Below, piece after piece: positions 8,887 to 19,077 of a stretch of 45,483 nt of DNA (position 1 is the stretch's first letter; every line of letters starts with the position of its first letter). The DNA is taken from the NCBI RefSeq assembly GCF_000186865.1, contig NW_008705565.1, positions 2,823,037 through 2,868,519 on the forward strand. The letters are read 5' to 3'. Both the position numbers and the translations under genes were made by a program. This DNA comes from Aureococcus anophagefferens. Its lineage: Eukaryota; Sar; Pelagophyceae; Pelagomonadales; Pelagomonadaceae. The notes under the pieces are model-generated. The model saw only the letters and a program-made list of their open reading frames with translations. It was not told the DNA's origin and ran no database searches.

Positions 8887-11800
8887 ATGAATCTCGGCGA
8901 CCTCTGGGGCTGGGAGAAGCGGAAGCTGGGCTGCCGCATCCGCGCGGAGACCCAGAACCCGGCGCTCGACGAGATCCGGGAGCGGCTGAGCAAAATGTCG
9001 GGCGTCGACGTGCCGGAGCTCGACGGGCCGTCGAAGGCGCAGCGGCGGCCCCAGACCACGGGGGCGGGCAAGGCGCTGCGCACGGGCCGCGTGCGCGACG
9101 AGCTGTCGCGGCCGACGACGGCGGCGCTCGGCGACGGCGCCGCGGGCGGGCTGACCGCGAGCTCGACGGCGGCGTTGGTCGCGTACCAGCGCGACGCGCT
9201 GCCCAAGGAGATCTCCAAGACGCGGAAGAACATCAACAAGAAGTTCTTCCAGATCCCCCGGAGCCCCCCGGCCAAAATCATGCTCGACCTCCAGAAGGAC
9301 CGGCTCCGGCTGCCGCCGCCGACGGCGGGCGGCGACACGCCGCCGCGCGAGCCCGAGGGCGAGGCGCCGCCCGTCGCCGTCGGCGCCATGCGGCCCAAGA
9401 CGACGGGCGGCGCGGGCGGCCGGAGCGGGACGAACCGGCGGGGCCTGCCGGACAAGGCGCGGTCCGCGTCGCCCGAGTCGCCGGAGAAGGGCGAGAAGGT
9501 CGAGGGCGACGCGCGCGTCGTCGACAAGGACCACGTCTTCCCGCCCTACCACGGCGACCTCTTCATGACGCGGGGCGTCTACATGGGCGGCATCATCTAC
9601 CAGTCGCGGCTCCAGGACCACGCGGAGGGCGGCCGGCGGCGCAAGGGCCCGGGCGAGGCCGCGGAGCGCGACCGCGAGGAGGCCGCGAAGCTCCTCGCGG
9701 CGAAGCTCAAGGCCGAGGAGGAGGAGCGTTTGCGGCTGAGCGTCCCGGCGAAGCGCGACGACCCCAAGGCCCACGAGGCGAAGCTCCACTGCGCGAACTC
9801 GCTCGCGTCGTGGTCGACGCACGCGGAGAACGCCGCGCGCCTCGCGGAGGAGGGCGCCGTGTCCGCGGCGCTCGTGCTGTCCAAGGACGAGAACGCGGAC
9901 GTGCGCCGCGCCTGCGCGACGGCCTTCAAGAACATGAGCCAGCACGCGGAGCTCTGCGCGCAGCTCGTGAAGCACACGGCCGTGCCCGTGATTTCCGATT
10001 TGGGCGTCGCGGCCAAGGACATCGCCGTGTCGCGGGACTGCGGGCTGGCCCTCGTCAATCTCACGATCATGGACGGCATCGAGGCGAAGCTCGTCGAGGA
10101 CGGCGTCGTCATCGCGCTCATGTCGCTCATGAACCAGCACGAGGAGCTCGCGGAGCTCTGCAGCCGGGGCCTCTTCAACCTCACCTGCGTGGACCAGCCC
10201 TACATGTACATGGAGCGCGTCATCAAGGCCTTTGTGACCCTCGCGTCGTCGACGATGGCCGCGGTGAAGCACGTCTGCGCGGCCGCGCTCTGCAACCTGA
10301 GCGACATCAAGGCCGTGCGGAGCCGCATCGTCGAGGAGGGCGTCGTCCAGGTCGTCGGGTTGCTCGCGCGGGGCGCCGAGGCGCGCACGCGGCGCGTCTG
10401 CGCCATCGTGCTCCACTCGCTCGCGTCGACGCGGACGTGCCGCGCGGACATGGTGTCCAAGGGCGCCGTGCAGGTGCTCTACGCCCTGTCGAGCGACGTC
10501 GACACGATCACGCTCCACTACATCGCGTCGGCGATCATCCGCCTCGCCATGGAGGACCAGAACCTGCCGCGGCTCGTCCACGAGGGCGGCGTGACGGCGC
10601 TGTGCAACATCTGCCTCCGGTGCCCGCGCGACGTGTCGACGACGCAGCTCTGCGCGTCGGCGCTGAGTTTATTAAGCCAGCAGGCCATCGGGCGCCAGGC
10701 CATCGTCCAGGAGGGCTGCGTGCCCGCGCTCGTGACCTTACTCCACGAGGCGTCCGACGCGTCGACGCTCCGCCACGGCCTCTCCGCGCTGACGAATCTG
10801 CTCGTCGACGAGGGCAACCACGAGCAGGTCCTGGGCCAGGGCGGCGTCGCGTCGGTCATCGCGCTCTGCTCCCACGCGTCGTCGGAGATCCGCGAGGCGT
10901 GCGCGCTCGCGCTCTTCAACTTCAGCCGGGGCGAGGCCGCGCGCGAGCGCGGCGTGTCCGCGTCGGCGATCCCGGCCATCATCGCGTTGTCGCGGCTGCC
11001 GGAGCCGCGGACGCGCATGCGCTGCGCGGCGACGCTCTGCAAGCTCGCGTCCGTCGAGGCGAACGTCGGGCTGATGGTCGAGGAGGGCGTCGTGCCCGCG
11101 TTCATCGACATGCTCCAGACGCGGGACCAGGAGATCGTGAAGCACTGCTGCGCGGCGCTCTGCCGCCTGGCCCACGAGGGGTCCTCGGCCGTGACCATCG
11201 CGGAGGGCGCGGTGCCGCACGTCATCGCCGGGTGCGGCGAGGGCAGCGACGCGGCGACGCGCCAGTCCTGCTGCGCCGTGCTCAGCGCCGTGTCGGCCCA
11301 CGAGCCCTGCCGGCGGCCCCTGTGCGCCATGGGCACGCTCGGGGCGCTCGTCGCGCTCGCGCGCGACCGCGCGGCGGACGACACGACGCGGCTCCGGTGC
11401 GCGGTCGCCTTCGCGAACCTGAGCCACGAGCCCACGGTCCAGGGCGAGATGGTCGCCGCGGGCATCGTGCCCGTCGTCGCCGAGCTGTCGAACTCGTACT
11501 GCGAGGAGAACCAGCTCTACTGCGCGCGCGCGCTCTGCAATCTCGGGTGCCACGCGGGCTCCGAGGAGGCCATCGTCAAGCAGGGCGGCGTCGCGGCGCT
11601 CATGATGATCTGCATGGTGCGCGCCGTGTCCCACCTCACGAAGCAGGTCTGCGCCAAGGCGCTGCTCAATTTGTTGTGCACGCCCGCGGTCCGCGAGAAT
11701 TGGCTGCCCGCGCTCGCGAAGGAGGGGCTGGTGCAGGCCTGTTCCGTGCTGAGCCGCCTCAGCGAGGAGGAGACCATGCGGGTCTGCGCGTCGATCTTCT

Positions 11801-13675
11801 GCACGCTGAGCGCCCAGGGCCCCGCGGGCCGCGCGCTCCTCGTCGAGCGGCGGTCGACGCTGCTGGACGTCTTCGGCCTCATGCGGTCGCGCGACCGCAC
11901 GACGCAGGTCGTCTGCGGCAAGACGGCCTGCAACCTGCTGGGCCACGTCGACTCGCAGCAGCCCGCCGTGCGCGCGGGCGCCGTGTCCGTGCTGACGAGC
12001 CTGTGCACGCTGGGCGACCCGGAGGCCGAGGTCGCGGCGGCGGACGCGTACTTCCTGATCGCGGGCGACGAGGCCTGCCGCCTGGAGATGGTCGAGGCCA
12101 AGGTGCTGCCCGTGCTGATCACGAACGCGCGGTCGCCCAACGGGCCGACGCGCCAGTCGTGCCTCCGCGTGCTCGCGCACCTCGCGTGGTGGAAGAACGT
12201 GTGGAAATCAAATATTCAACCCGACTTCAATGTGCGCGTATTCGAATGTTTTGACACGAGAACTTCCGCCGTGCTTCGAGAACTCGACGAGAGCAATCGA
12301 TTCGTCCAAAAATCAGCCGAATCGACTTCGATTTGACCGAGCTAGAGAATTCTCAAGTTTGGCCCCGACGTCCCAGCTCACTGGTTGATTTGCACACAGG
12401 TGGAAGAACGTGCGCGCGCCGCTGCTGACGGCGTCGATCGTGCCCGTGCTCGTCGTGCTCGTGGAGCAGACCTGCGGCGCGGCGGCGGCCCTCGAGGCCG
12501 AGCCCGCCGGCGACGCGGACGCCGCGGCGCCCGCCGCGGCGCCGGCGGACGAGAAGCCGCGCGGCGACGACGTCGTCCAGGATCTGACGCTCTACATCTT
12601 CACGTACATGACCTTCGCGTCCGAGGACCACCGGGTGGCCATGGTGCGCGACGACGTCGTGCCGGCGCTGGAGCTCCTCTACCGGCGCCTGACGCTCGGC
12701 GGGCCGCCGGAGCGCGCGCGGCGCGTCCGCATGTTCGTCGCGGCCGCGCTGCGGTCCCTGGCCGCGGCGACGGCCGCGCTCGACAAGCTCGTCGAGGACG
12801 GCGCCGTGCGCCTGCTCTGCGACATGATGTGCGCCGAGGACGACGCGTCGAACGCGGAGGTCTTCGAGCACTGCGCGCGCGCGCTCTACAGCGTCGCGCG
12901 CGAGCAGCGGTTCAACGGCGTGCTGTTGGACCAGGGCGCCCTCGAGGCCATCCCGCGCCTCGGCGCGCTGCCGGAGTGCTACGCCCTCGCCGCGGCGACG
13001 CTGCACCTGTTGTCGCTGGAGCCGCCGCATCGGGAGATGATCGTCGCGGACGTCGCCGCGCGGGATTTGCTGCTGCGCCTCGCGGAGGCGCCCGAGGACC
13101 CGCACGCGGCGTCGACGGTCCAGTCCTGCGCCCAGACCTTCTTCTGGCTGAGCCGCTGCACGGCCCAGGCCCGCGAGGAGCTCGCGTCCGCGGGGCTCGT
13201 GCCGCTGCTCATCCGCCTGAGCCGCCACGGCGACGACAAGGTCGCGTCGTCGTGCTCCGAGGCCCTCAAGAACCTGAGCAGCGGCGGGTCGGGGGGCATC
13301 GAGGAGGGCACGGTGTCGACGCTCATCGCCATGACGCTCTCCGGCGGGCCGTCGACGAACGCCGCGGCGCTCGACGCGGACAGTCTCGCGGAGCTGCCCC
13401 AGAAGCCTTTAGACGAGCAGCTCTACAAGCCGTCGCCGGAGCTCGAGCCCCAGAGCCTTTTAGGCGCCTTCGAGCCCCACACCGTGTCCGTCATGAAGAT
13501 GGTCGGCGGCATCGCCGGCGCGGGGCCCCCGCCGCCCGAGCCGCCGGAGATGGACGTCCAGGACACGCTCAACCTGAGCTTCCTCGACTCCGGCGACGCG
13601 CTCGAGGACGACGAGAACATGGGCGCGTCGATGATGTTCGCCAAGATCACCGCCGACGCGTCCTCCTCCGCCTAG
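8887..13675 (+). CDS. giant armadillo-repeat protein (two exons)
   Basis: Exon 1 is 8887-12188 and exon 2 is 12400-13675. Splicing a 211-nt intron joins LAWWKNV to RAPLLTASIVPVLV in frame, giving 1,525 residues. The first ~270 residues are basic and probably disordered (KTRKNINKKFFQIPRSPPAK). A coiled-coil stretch (EEAAKLLAAKLKAEEEERLR) follows, then about 20 or more degenerate ARM repeats of about 41 residues through to residue ~1,430 (for example CGLALVNLTIMDGIEAKLVE, VCAAALCNLSDIKAVRSRIV). The tail is Pro/Asp-rich. ARM arrays are protein-binding solenoids. Without a second domain the role stays open; large ARM proteins occur in cilia and trafficking. The reverse-strand frames at 10738-12180 are shadows. 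Confidence 0.85.
12189..12399 (+). mobile_element. introner-like intron in the armadillo gene, reverse-oriented subfamily
   Basis: A GT-AG intron of 211 nt flanked by a 13-bp direct repeat, GTGGAAGAACGTG, at 12189-12201 and 12400-12412. The donor GT is the start of the first copy and the acceptor CACACAG lies just before the second. Ends carry an imperfect inverted repeat (TGTGGAAATCAA versus TGTGCAAATCAA). The interior, read on the opposite strand, aligns along its length with the MCM8 and SET introners and shares the exact 20-mer TCGTCCAAAAATCAGCCGAA (12302-12321). It is therefore a diverged relative inserted the other way round. Base composition is far lower in GC than the exons. Confidence 0.8.
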
Positions 13676-13801
13676 GGGCGGAGACGCCACGAAAGCCCCC
13701 TCCCCCCCGTAAGATCTCCGCCAGAGCGCCCCGTTTTCTCGGCGTGCGGTTCGCGGGCGCCTGACTTAGGTCTTCCGCGTTGCCGGCGCGTCGCTCGAGC
13801 C

Positions 13802-14785
13802 TCAAAGGTAGGACGCGATGTCGGCCTTGATGTATTTCGTGACTCGGATCCGGGGCGCGGCCGTCTCGAGCAGCTGGCCGGCGACGAGCGCGGCCTTGCG
13901 CTTGGCGGGGATGCCCGCGGACTCCACAACCGTCATGTTGTTGACGGTCACGCGGCCGCGCCGCGCGAGCTCGACGAGCGCGTCGAAGCCGACGGCCGCC
14001 GCGATCGCGACGGCGCTCGCGTCGTTGTTGTCCGCGAGGCTGCGCAGCGTCACTGCGGCGGAAGTTTTGGCGGCCGCGCTGCCGACGCGTAGGAGCTCGA
14101 CGAGCGGCGGGATGCCGCCGGCCGCGGCGATCGCGACCTTGTTGTCGTTGTTGAACGCGAGGTAGCACAGCGCCGTCGCGGCCTGCAATTTGGCCTCCGC
14201 GCTCCCGTCGCGCAGGAGCTCGACGAGCGGCGGAATGGCGCCGGCCGCGACGATCTGGACCTGGTTGGCGCGGTTGTTGCCCGCGAGGCTGCACAGCGCG
14301 CGCGCGGACTTCTCTTTGCCGCTCGCGGTCCCGTCGCGCAGGAGCTCGACGAGCAGCGGGATGGCGCCGGCCTCGGCGATCAGGACCGCGTTGTCGTGGT
14401 TGGCCCACGCGAGGGTGCCCAGCGCGCGCGCGGACTTCTCTTTGCGGTTCGCGCGCCCGTGGCGCAGGAGCTCGACGAGCGGCGGGATGCCGCCGGCCTC
14501 GGCGATCAGGACCTTGAAATTGAAACTGCTGTACGCGAGGTTGCCCAGCGCCTCCGCGGCACACGCTTGGGCGGTCGCGCTCCCGTCGCGCAGGAGCTCG
14601 ACGAGCGGCGGGATGCCGCCGGCCTTGGCGGTTCGGACCTCGTTGACTGTAGTGTAGTAGTCGTTCTCCCCTAGGTCCGCGAGGTTGGCCAGGTTCCGCG
14701 CCGCCGCAATCTTCGCGTCGTCGTCGCCCTCCCGCAAAATACGCACGGCCTTGCGGACGTGCTTCTCGATTGCTGCAGCCGCCAT
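13802..14785 (-). CDS. short tandem armadillo-repeat protein
   Basis: 327 residues from the ATG at 14785 (MAAAAIEKHVRKAVRILREG). An upstream in-frame ATG at 14863 adds 26 residues in A/T-rich DNA. I prefer the inner start because it aligns with the start of the paralogue at 40314-41045. It has about six highly regular 42-residue ARM repeats built on AGGIPPLVELLRDGSA, then AK..AA.AL.NLA.NN. The DNA repeats with a 126-bp period. The C-terminus (VELARRGRVTV, GIPAKRKAALV, ending DIASYL) is shared with the paralogue. Such Vac8/importin-like repeats bind proteins; the partner is unknown. Confidence 0.85.
   Translation of the reverse strand: MAAAAIEKHVRKAVRILREGDDDAKIAAARNLANLADLGENDYYTTVNEVRTAKAGGIPPLVELLRDGSATAQACAAEALGNLAYSSFNFKVLIAEAGGIPPLVELLRHGRANRKEKSARALGTLAWANHDNAVLIAEAGAIPLLVELLRDGTASGKEKSARALCSLAGNNRANQVQIVAAGAIPPLVELLRDGSAEAKLQAATALCYLAFNNDNKVAIAAAGGIPPLVELLRVGSAAAKTSAAVTLRSLADNNDASAVAIAAAVGFDALVELARRGRVTVNNMTVVESAGIPAKRKAALVAGQLLETAAPRIRVTKYIKADIASYL
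14080..14625 (-). repeat. 126-bp tandem DNA repeat encoding ARM units
   Basis: The forward segment AGGAGCTCGACGAGC recurs at about 14090, 14216, 14342, 14468 and 14594, exactly 126 bp apart, followed each time by a near-identical block reading CGGGATG-CGCCGG. The same block occurs with the same period at about 40610, 40736 and 40862 in the second ARM gene. DNA-level conservation, not only protein-level, suggests recent duplication or gene conversion. Confidence 0.8.
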
Positions 14786-14953
14786 GCTGACCCTTGGTGA
14801 AACGCCGACATTGACCTCAACGTGAAAAACACGGCGCGGCGCAATGATGGACCAGTCGGCCATTCAGGACGCGCAATGATGGGCTAGAGCCTGCGCCCGC
14901 CGCTCCGCATAGACCCACACACAAATAAAAGGCTGGCTGCGCGGCGTCCAAAT

Positions 14954-15922
14954 ATGCACGCGCGGCGGGCCCGGCACGACGACGTCGCCGGCCGCGCGTC
15001 GTCGCGCCCCGCGCGGCGCGGCCCGCTGCGCGACGCGCTGCGCGCCGCCGTCGGCGGCGGCGGGCCCGGCGCGGCGGCCATGGTGCTCCAGGTCGTGCTG
15101 CTCATGTGGCTGCGGACGACGATCAACGTGCAGATGGCCACGGGCGCGAGCTTCTTCGCCACGGTCGCGGCGCTCTACGCCGAGGGCGGCGTCGGCCGCT
15201 TCTACCGCGGCGCGTGGGTCGCGCTGCTGAGCGCGCCCCTGAGCCGCTTCGGCGACACGGCGGCGAACGAGGGCGTGCTCGCGCTCCTCGCGGACCGGCC
15301 GGGGGTGCCCGTGGCCGTCAAGACGGTCGCCGCGTCCGCGTGCGCGGCGCTCTGGCGCGTCGCGATCTTCCCCGTCGACACGGTGAAGACGACGCTCCAG
15401 GTCGGCGGCGCGGGCGCGGCACACGCCCTCGCGCGCAAGGTCGCGGCGGCCGGCCCCCTCGCGCTCTTCGACGGCTGCGTCGGCGCGGCGCTCGCGACGC
15501 TCGCGGGCCACTACCCCTGGTTCGCCGCGAACAACGTCCTCGAGGCGCGCGTGCCCGACTGGGGGCCCCGGCGGACGCACGCGCGGCGCGCCCTCATCGG
15601 CTTCGCGTGCTCCGCCGTGTCCGACACGACGTCGAACTCGATCCGCGTCGTCAAGGTCTACGTGCAGACGGCGCCGGAGCCGCTCTCCTACGGCGCCGCG
15701 CTCGCGCGCGTCGTCGCGGACCGCGGCGTCTGGGGGCTCCTCTTCTCGGGGCTCCCGGCGAAGCTGTTGTGCAACGGCGTCTCGTCCGTCGTCTTCTCCG
15801 TCATCTGGAAGACGCTCATGGACCGGCGCAGGGCCGCGCCGGGCAGCCCGCGGAAGCGCGACGACGGCGACGGCGGAAATGACGACGACGACCCCGAGGC
15901 GGGGCTCCTGTCCCGCGCCTAG
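14954..15922 (+). CDS. mitochondrial carrier family protein
   Basis: 322 residues with features of the three-fold carrier family: the signature PVDTVK (P140-x-D-x-x-K145) after a transmembrane helix, followed by TTLQV; GRFYRGAWVALLSAPLSRF in the first repeat, matching the G-x-x-x-FYRG element; and GLLFSGLPAKLLCNG in the third. The first and third P-x-D-x-x-K/R signatures are degenerate (third: SNSIRVVKVYVQT), so this is a divergent member. The C-terminal tail is acidic and hydrophilic (DDGDGGNDDDDPEAG). It probably exchanges a metabolite across an organelle inner membrane. The substrate cannot be read. It is head-to-head with the ARM gene. Confidence 0.8.
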   Translation: MHARRARHDDVAGRASSRPARRGPLRDALRAAVGGGGPGAAAMVLQVVLLMWLRTTINVQMATGASFFATVAALYAEGGVGRFYRGAWVALLSAPLSRFGDTAANEGVLALLADRPGVPVAVKTVAASACAALWRVAIFPVDTVKTTLQVGGAGAAHALARKVAAAGPLALFDGCVGAALATLAGHYPWFAANNVLEARVPDWGPRRTHARRALIGFACSAVSDTTSNSIRVVKVYVQTAPEPLSYGAALARVVADRGVWGLLFSGLPAKLLCNGVSSVVFSVIWKTLMDRRRAAPGSPRKRDDGDGGNDDDDPEAGLLSRA

Positions 15923-15969
15923 GCGGCTCTCGCCACCGTGGTCGGGCCGTCTCTACACACGTGGTCGAA

Positions 15970-16782
15970 TTAGGGCTGGGCCATGTCCCGGTACGAGTCG
16001 AGGTTGTCGTACCAGGCCTGGAGCTTCACGGGCGAGGCCGTGAGGACGTACTTGGCGATGACGCGGTCGCCGACGGTGACGGCGCTGACGCCGTGGGACG
16101 CGCCCTCGGCGCGGACGACGAGCAGCGAGTTCGGCGGCAGCCACTTGCTCTCGAGCGAGCCGTCGGCGTTCTCCCAGTGCGTCTCGCTGTCGCTCGAGTT
16201 GCAGAGCGTCAGCACGCACTCGAGCTGGGGCTCGTCGTAGAGCGCCTCGTCCTTGTGCCAGCCCATGGCCGCGCCCACGGGGTAGGCCCTCAGCTCGACG
16301 GGAAAATCCGCGGGTTCGAGGCGGTCGTCGCCGAGGATGGCCCGCAGGCGCCCCACGGCCTCGGGCCCGCTGAGCGCCGCCACGATGGCGTCGGCCGGCG
16401 CGAGGAAGCAGCCCGTCCGCCCGACGGCGACGGACTCCATCGTCTCGGGCCGCAGCGCCGGCCGCTTCGCGTCGGCCTCGCGCGCGAGCGCCGCGAAGAC
16501 GACCGGCTCGAAGAAGGACTCGACGACGCAGACGCCGTCGCGCGCGTACTTGCGCGCGGCCGCCGCGTCGCCCGCGGCGCGCACCGCGTCGAGGGGCGCG
16601 CCCGCGAGCACGCGCTCGGCGTAGCGCTGCTGCTGCGCCGGGGGCGACGCCGGCGCGGCGCGGAGGGCTGAGCGCGGCCGCGGCCCCGGCGGCGCGCGGA
16701 GGGCGTCGACGAGCGACAGGCAGGCGACGACGAGGAGCGCCGCGGCCCGCCTTCTTCTTCTCGGCTCGTGCGCACGAAACAT
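15970..16782 (-). CDS. 2-oxoglutarate/Fe(II) dioxygenase, probably plastid-targeted
   Basis: 270 residues. The start has a basic stretch, a hydrophobic signal (AAALLVVACLSLVDA) and LRAPP, resembling the bipartite signal plus ASAFAP-like cleavage motif of secondary plastids, though with Leu where an aromatic residue is usual. The double-stranded beta-helix core shows H176-x-D178 (GWHKDEAL), distal H230 (EGASHGVSAV) and R240 (VGDRVIAKYVL), the iron and 2-oxoglutarate ligands of the prolyl-4-hydroxylase-like superfamily. The substrate is unknown. It shares a 106-bp promoter with the next gene; its stop is 47 bp from the carrier stop. Confidence 0.8.
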   Translation of the reverse strand: MFRAHEPRRRRRAAALLVVACLSLVDALRAPPGPRPRSALRAAPASPPAQQQRYAERVLAGAPLDAVRAAGDAAAARKYARDGVCVVESFFEPVVFAALAREADAKRPALRPETMESVAVGRTGCFLAPADAIVAALSGPEAVGRLRAILGDDRLEPADFPVELRAYPVGAAMGWHKDEALYDEPQLECVLTLCNSSDSETHWENADGSLESKWLPPNSLLVVRAEGASHGVSAVTVGDRVIAKYVLTASPVKLQAWYDNLDSYRDMAQP

Positions 16783-16888
16783 GCTCCCGAGCTTTGCGGC
16801 TCAAGGTGCACTTTAGAAGCAACGTTGTCTGCAACAAGGAGTTACGATCCGCGACACGACCGCGAGGCTGCCCACTTGTTGGCTGCCC

Positions 16889-18073
16889 ATGGACGACGAC
16901 GGCGCGCCCTGGAACGAGTGGAGCGCGTCCGACGTCGCGTCGAAGCTCGTCGACGACGACGGCGGCCTGCGGAGCGCGCGCCTCGCGCGCGAGCGCGGCG
17001 CGTCGCGCGAGCGGCTGCGCAAGGAGCGCGCGAAGCTCAAGGACCACATCAAGCGCGTCGCGGGCCGCAAGGCCTGCGACGTGGGGCGCGCGGACTACGA
17101 CGCGGTCATCGCGGCCCAGGACCGGCTGCCGGGCCTCGACGAGGAGCTGAAAGCGCTCGCGCGGGACCGCCGCGCGGCGGCCGCCGCGGCGCTCCGCGCG
17201 GACCACGCCGCGGCGGAGGCGCTCCGGCGCGCGGGCGTCGCGCGGCGGCTCGGCGGCGACGAGCGACACGTCACGCGCCAGGGCGTCGCCGCGCGGCGGT
17301 CGCTCGCGTGCCGCCTCGACGGCATCAAGGGCGACGCGGCCGTCGAGCTCGCGAACGTCGCGGGCAAGCCGCGGCCGAGCGAGTCGACGGAGATGGTCGC
17401 CGTGCGGGCGCTGCTCGAGAGCAACCTGAAGGCGAAGCGGTTCCGCGAGGCGCGGCGCTACCTGGGCATCCTGGAGTCCATGGAGGAGGACGCGCGGCGC
17501 CGCGAGGCGAAGCGCCTCGAGGACGCCGCGAACGCCGTGCGCGACCGCGCGGCCCGCGACGCGACCGGCGCCGAGCGCGCGAGCGCGGCGCGCATGGAGA
17601 CCAGGTACGCCGAGCTCCGGGTCCGGCGCCGGGGCGCTCTCGGCGACGAGCGGCGCGCGCGGCGGACGCGCGCGCTCCGCGTCGAATACCGCGCGACGGT
17701 CGCCGCGCGCGAGGGCCCCGCGCCGCTCCCGCCGTCGCCCGTGAAGCGGCGCGCGGCGCTCGCGCCCTTCCGGGGCGCACCGCCCGGCGGCCGCGGCGAC
17801 ACGCGCGTCTGCGGGCGCCACGACTTCGACACCGCGGCGGACGGCACGGTGTCCTTCGACGCGTGGTCGAGGACCTTCGCGCCGAAGCGGCGGTTGCGGG
17901 CCCCGGTCTGCGACGACGCGCCGGCCGCGGAGCGGCCGCGGAGCTCGGACCCGCTCGGCGCGTCCTTCTGGATCACGACGGGCCACCTGAGCCACGGCGA
18001 GGACACGGCCGCGGGCGCGCTCAGCCCCCGGGGGCCCCTCTACGGCCAGCGCCTCGCGGACCTGCGCTTCTAA
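16889..18073 (+). CDS. hypothetical basic coiled-coil protein
   Basis: 394 residues with no recognised domain. Long Arg/Ala/Glu-rich helices (residues ~25-230) such as RKERAKLKDHIKRVAG and RRYLGILESMEEDARRREAK suggest coiled coil. Residues ~310-330 (FDTAADGTVSFDAW) resemble a single degenerate EF-hand loop, too weak to call. Codon third positions are G/C, and this frame is preferred over the antisense frames at 17325-18006. The TAA stop at 18071-18073 overlaps the TAG stop of the convergent amidohydrolase (18070-18072), so the two genes share three bases. Confidence 0.65.
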   Translation: MDDDGAPWNEWSASDVASKLVDDDGGLRSARLARERGASRERLRKERAKLKDHIKRVAGRKACDVGRADYDAVIAAQDRLPGLDEELKALARDRRAAAAAALRADHAAAEALRRAGVARRLGGDERHVTRQGVAARRSLACRLDGIKGDAAVELANVAGKPRPSESTEMVAVRALLESNLKAKRFREARRYLGILESMEEDARRREAKRLEDAANAVRDRAARDATGAERASAARMETRYAELRVRRRGALGDERRARRTRALRVEYRATVAAREGPAPLPPSPVKRRAALAPFRGAPPGGRGDTRVCGRHDFDTAADGTVSFDAWSRTFAPKRRLRAPVCDDAPAAERPRSSDPLGASFWITTGHLSHGEDTAAGALSPRGPLYGQRLADLRF

Positions 18074-19077
18074 GCGAACTTGAAGAGCGCGCGCGCGGTG
18101 CCCCCGAGGATCGCGGCGCGTTGGCCGGCGGGCAGGTCCGCGCAGAATCCGGCGACGGCGTCGAGGGACGCGCCCTGGCCGCCGCTGAGCTGGGCGAAGG
18201 GGAAGTCGGAGCCCCACATGAGGCGGTCCGCGCCGTAGGCGTCGACGAGCGCGGCGAAGCGGGGCTTCAGGTCCGCGTAGGGCGGGCCCTCGCGGCTCAC
18301 GCGGAAGAGCGCGGAGAGCTTGACGTAGACCGTAGCGTGGTCCCGCCCGAGTTTCAGGAGCGCCTCCCAGGCCGCCTCGTCGAAGGCGAGACCGGGCGCC
18401 GCGGGCGCGCCGGGGCTCTCGCGGGGAAACCCCCAGTGGTCGACGACGACGGGCACGGCCTTCGGGTGCGCGAGCAGCGCCTCGATCGACGGCAGGAGGG
18501 GCGTCAGGCCCTGGAAGGCCATGACGCCGATCGCCAACCCCCGCGCGTGGCAGATCTCGAGGAGCTCGAGGCCCGCGCCGTCGGCGAGCCACGCGCCGGA
18601 TCGCGCGGCCTCGGGCCAGAGGTAGGGGTTGAAGCGCACGCCCGTCCAGGTCCCCGGCGGCGCGCCGTCGACGAGCGCCGCGAGGGCGCCCGGGTCCGCC
18701 GGGTTCGCGAGCGCCATGCCCCGGAAATTTTTGCGCGATTCGAGCACGGAGGCGACGTAGGCGTGGTCGAATTCGTAGTTGATGGGCTGCACGACGAGCG
18801 CGCCGTCGGCGCCGACGGCCGCGAGGCTCGCGTCCAGCGCCTCCGCGGACGCGACGGCGTCGCCGAGCTCCGGCGGCGGCTCCTTGCCGGGCGCGTAGGG
18901 AAACGTCGAGCTCCAGACGTGCAGGTGGCTGTCGATGACCATGGCGCGCGGCGGCGTCGTCCGGGAGAGGCCGACGGCGGCGAGGCCGCCGGCGGCGCCG
19001 GCGACCGCGGCGCGGCGGCGGAGCGCGAAGCCGGAGACGCTGGCGCCGAGGAGGAGCAGCGTGTTGGCCGGGCGCAT
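18070..19077 (-). CDS. amidohydrolase-2 family hydrolase, probably plastid-targeted
   Basis: 335 residues from the ATG at 19077. The N-terminus MRPANTLLLLGASVSGFAL is a signal peptide running into an ASAFAP-like motif (SGFALRR), followed by a twin-Arg-like basic stretch, consistent with plastid import. The metal site begins at VIDSHLHVW (H51-x-H53). FRGMALANPADPGAL, TGVRFNPYLW, VPVVVDHWGFPRESPG and LMWGSDFPF place it with PF04909 lactonase/decarboxylase-like amidohydrolases (related to L-rhamnono- and sulfomuconolactone hydrolases). The substrate is not determinable. Longer frames upstream run into non-coding DNA. Confidence 0.85.
   Translation of the reverse strand: MRPANTLLLLGASVSGFALRRRAAVAGAAGGLAAVGLSRTTPPRAMVIDSHLHVWSSTFPYAPGKEPPPELGDAVASAEALDASLAAVGADGALVVQPINYEFDHAYVASVLESRKNFRGMALANPADPGALAALVDGAPPGTWTGVRFNPYLWPEAARSGAWLADGAGLELLEICHARGLAIGVMAFQGLTPLLPSIEALLAHPKAVPVVVDHWGFPRESPGAPAAPGLAFDEAAWEALLKLGRDHATVYVKLSALFRVSREGPPYADLKPRFAALVDAYGADRLMWGSDFPFAQLSGGQGASLDAVAGFCADLPAGQRAAILGGTARALFKFA

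Noticed and set aside
10738..12180. Minus-strand frame of 480 codons over the armadillo gene
   Set aside because: His/Arg/Asp-rich shadow of the ARM repeats on the other strand.
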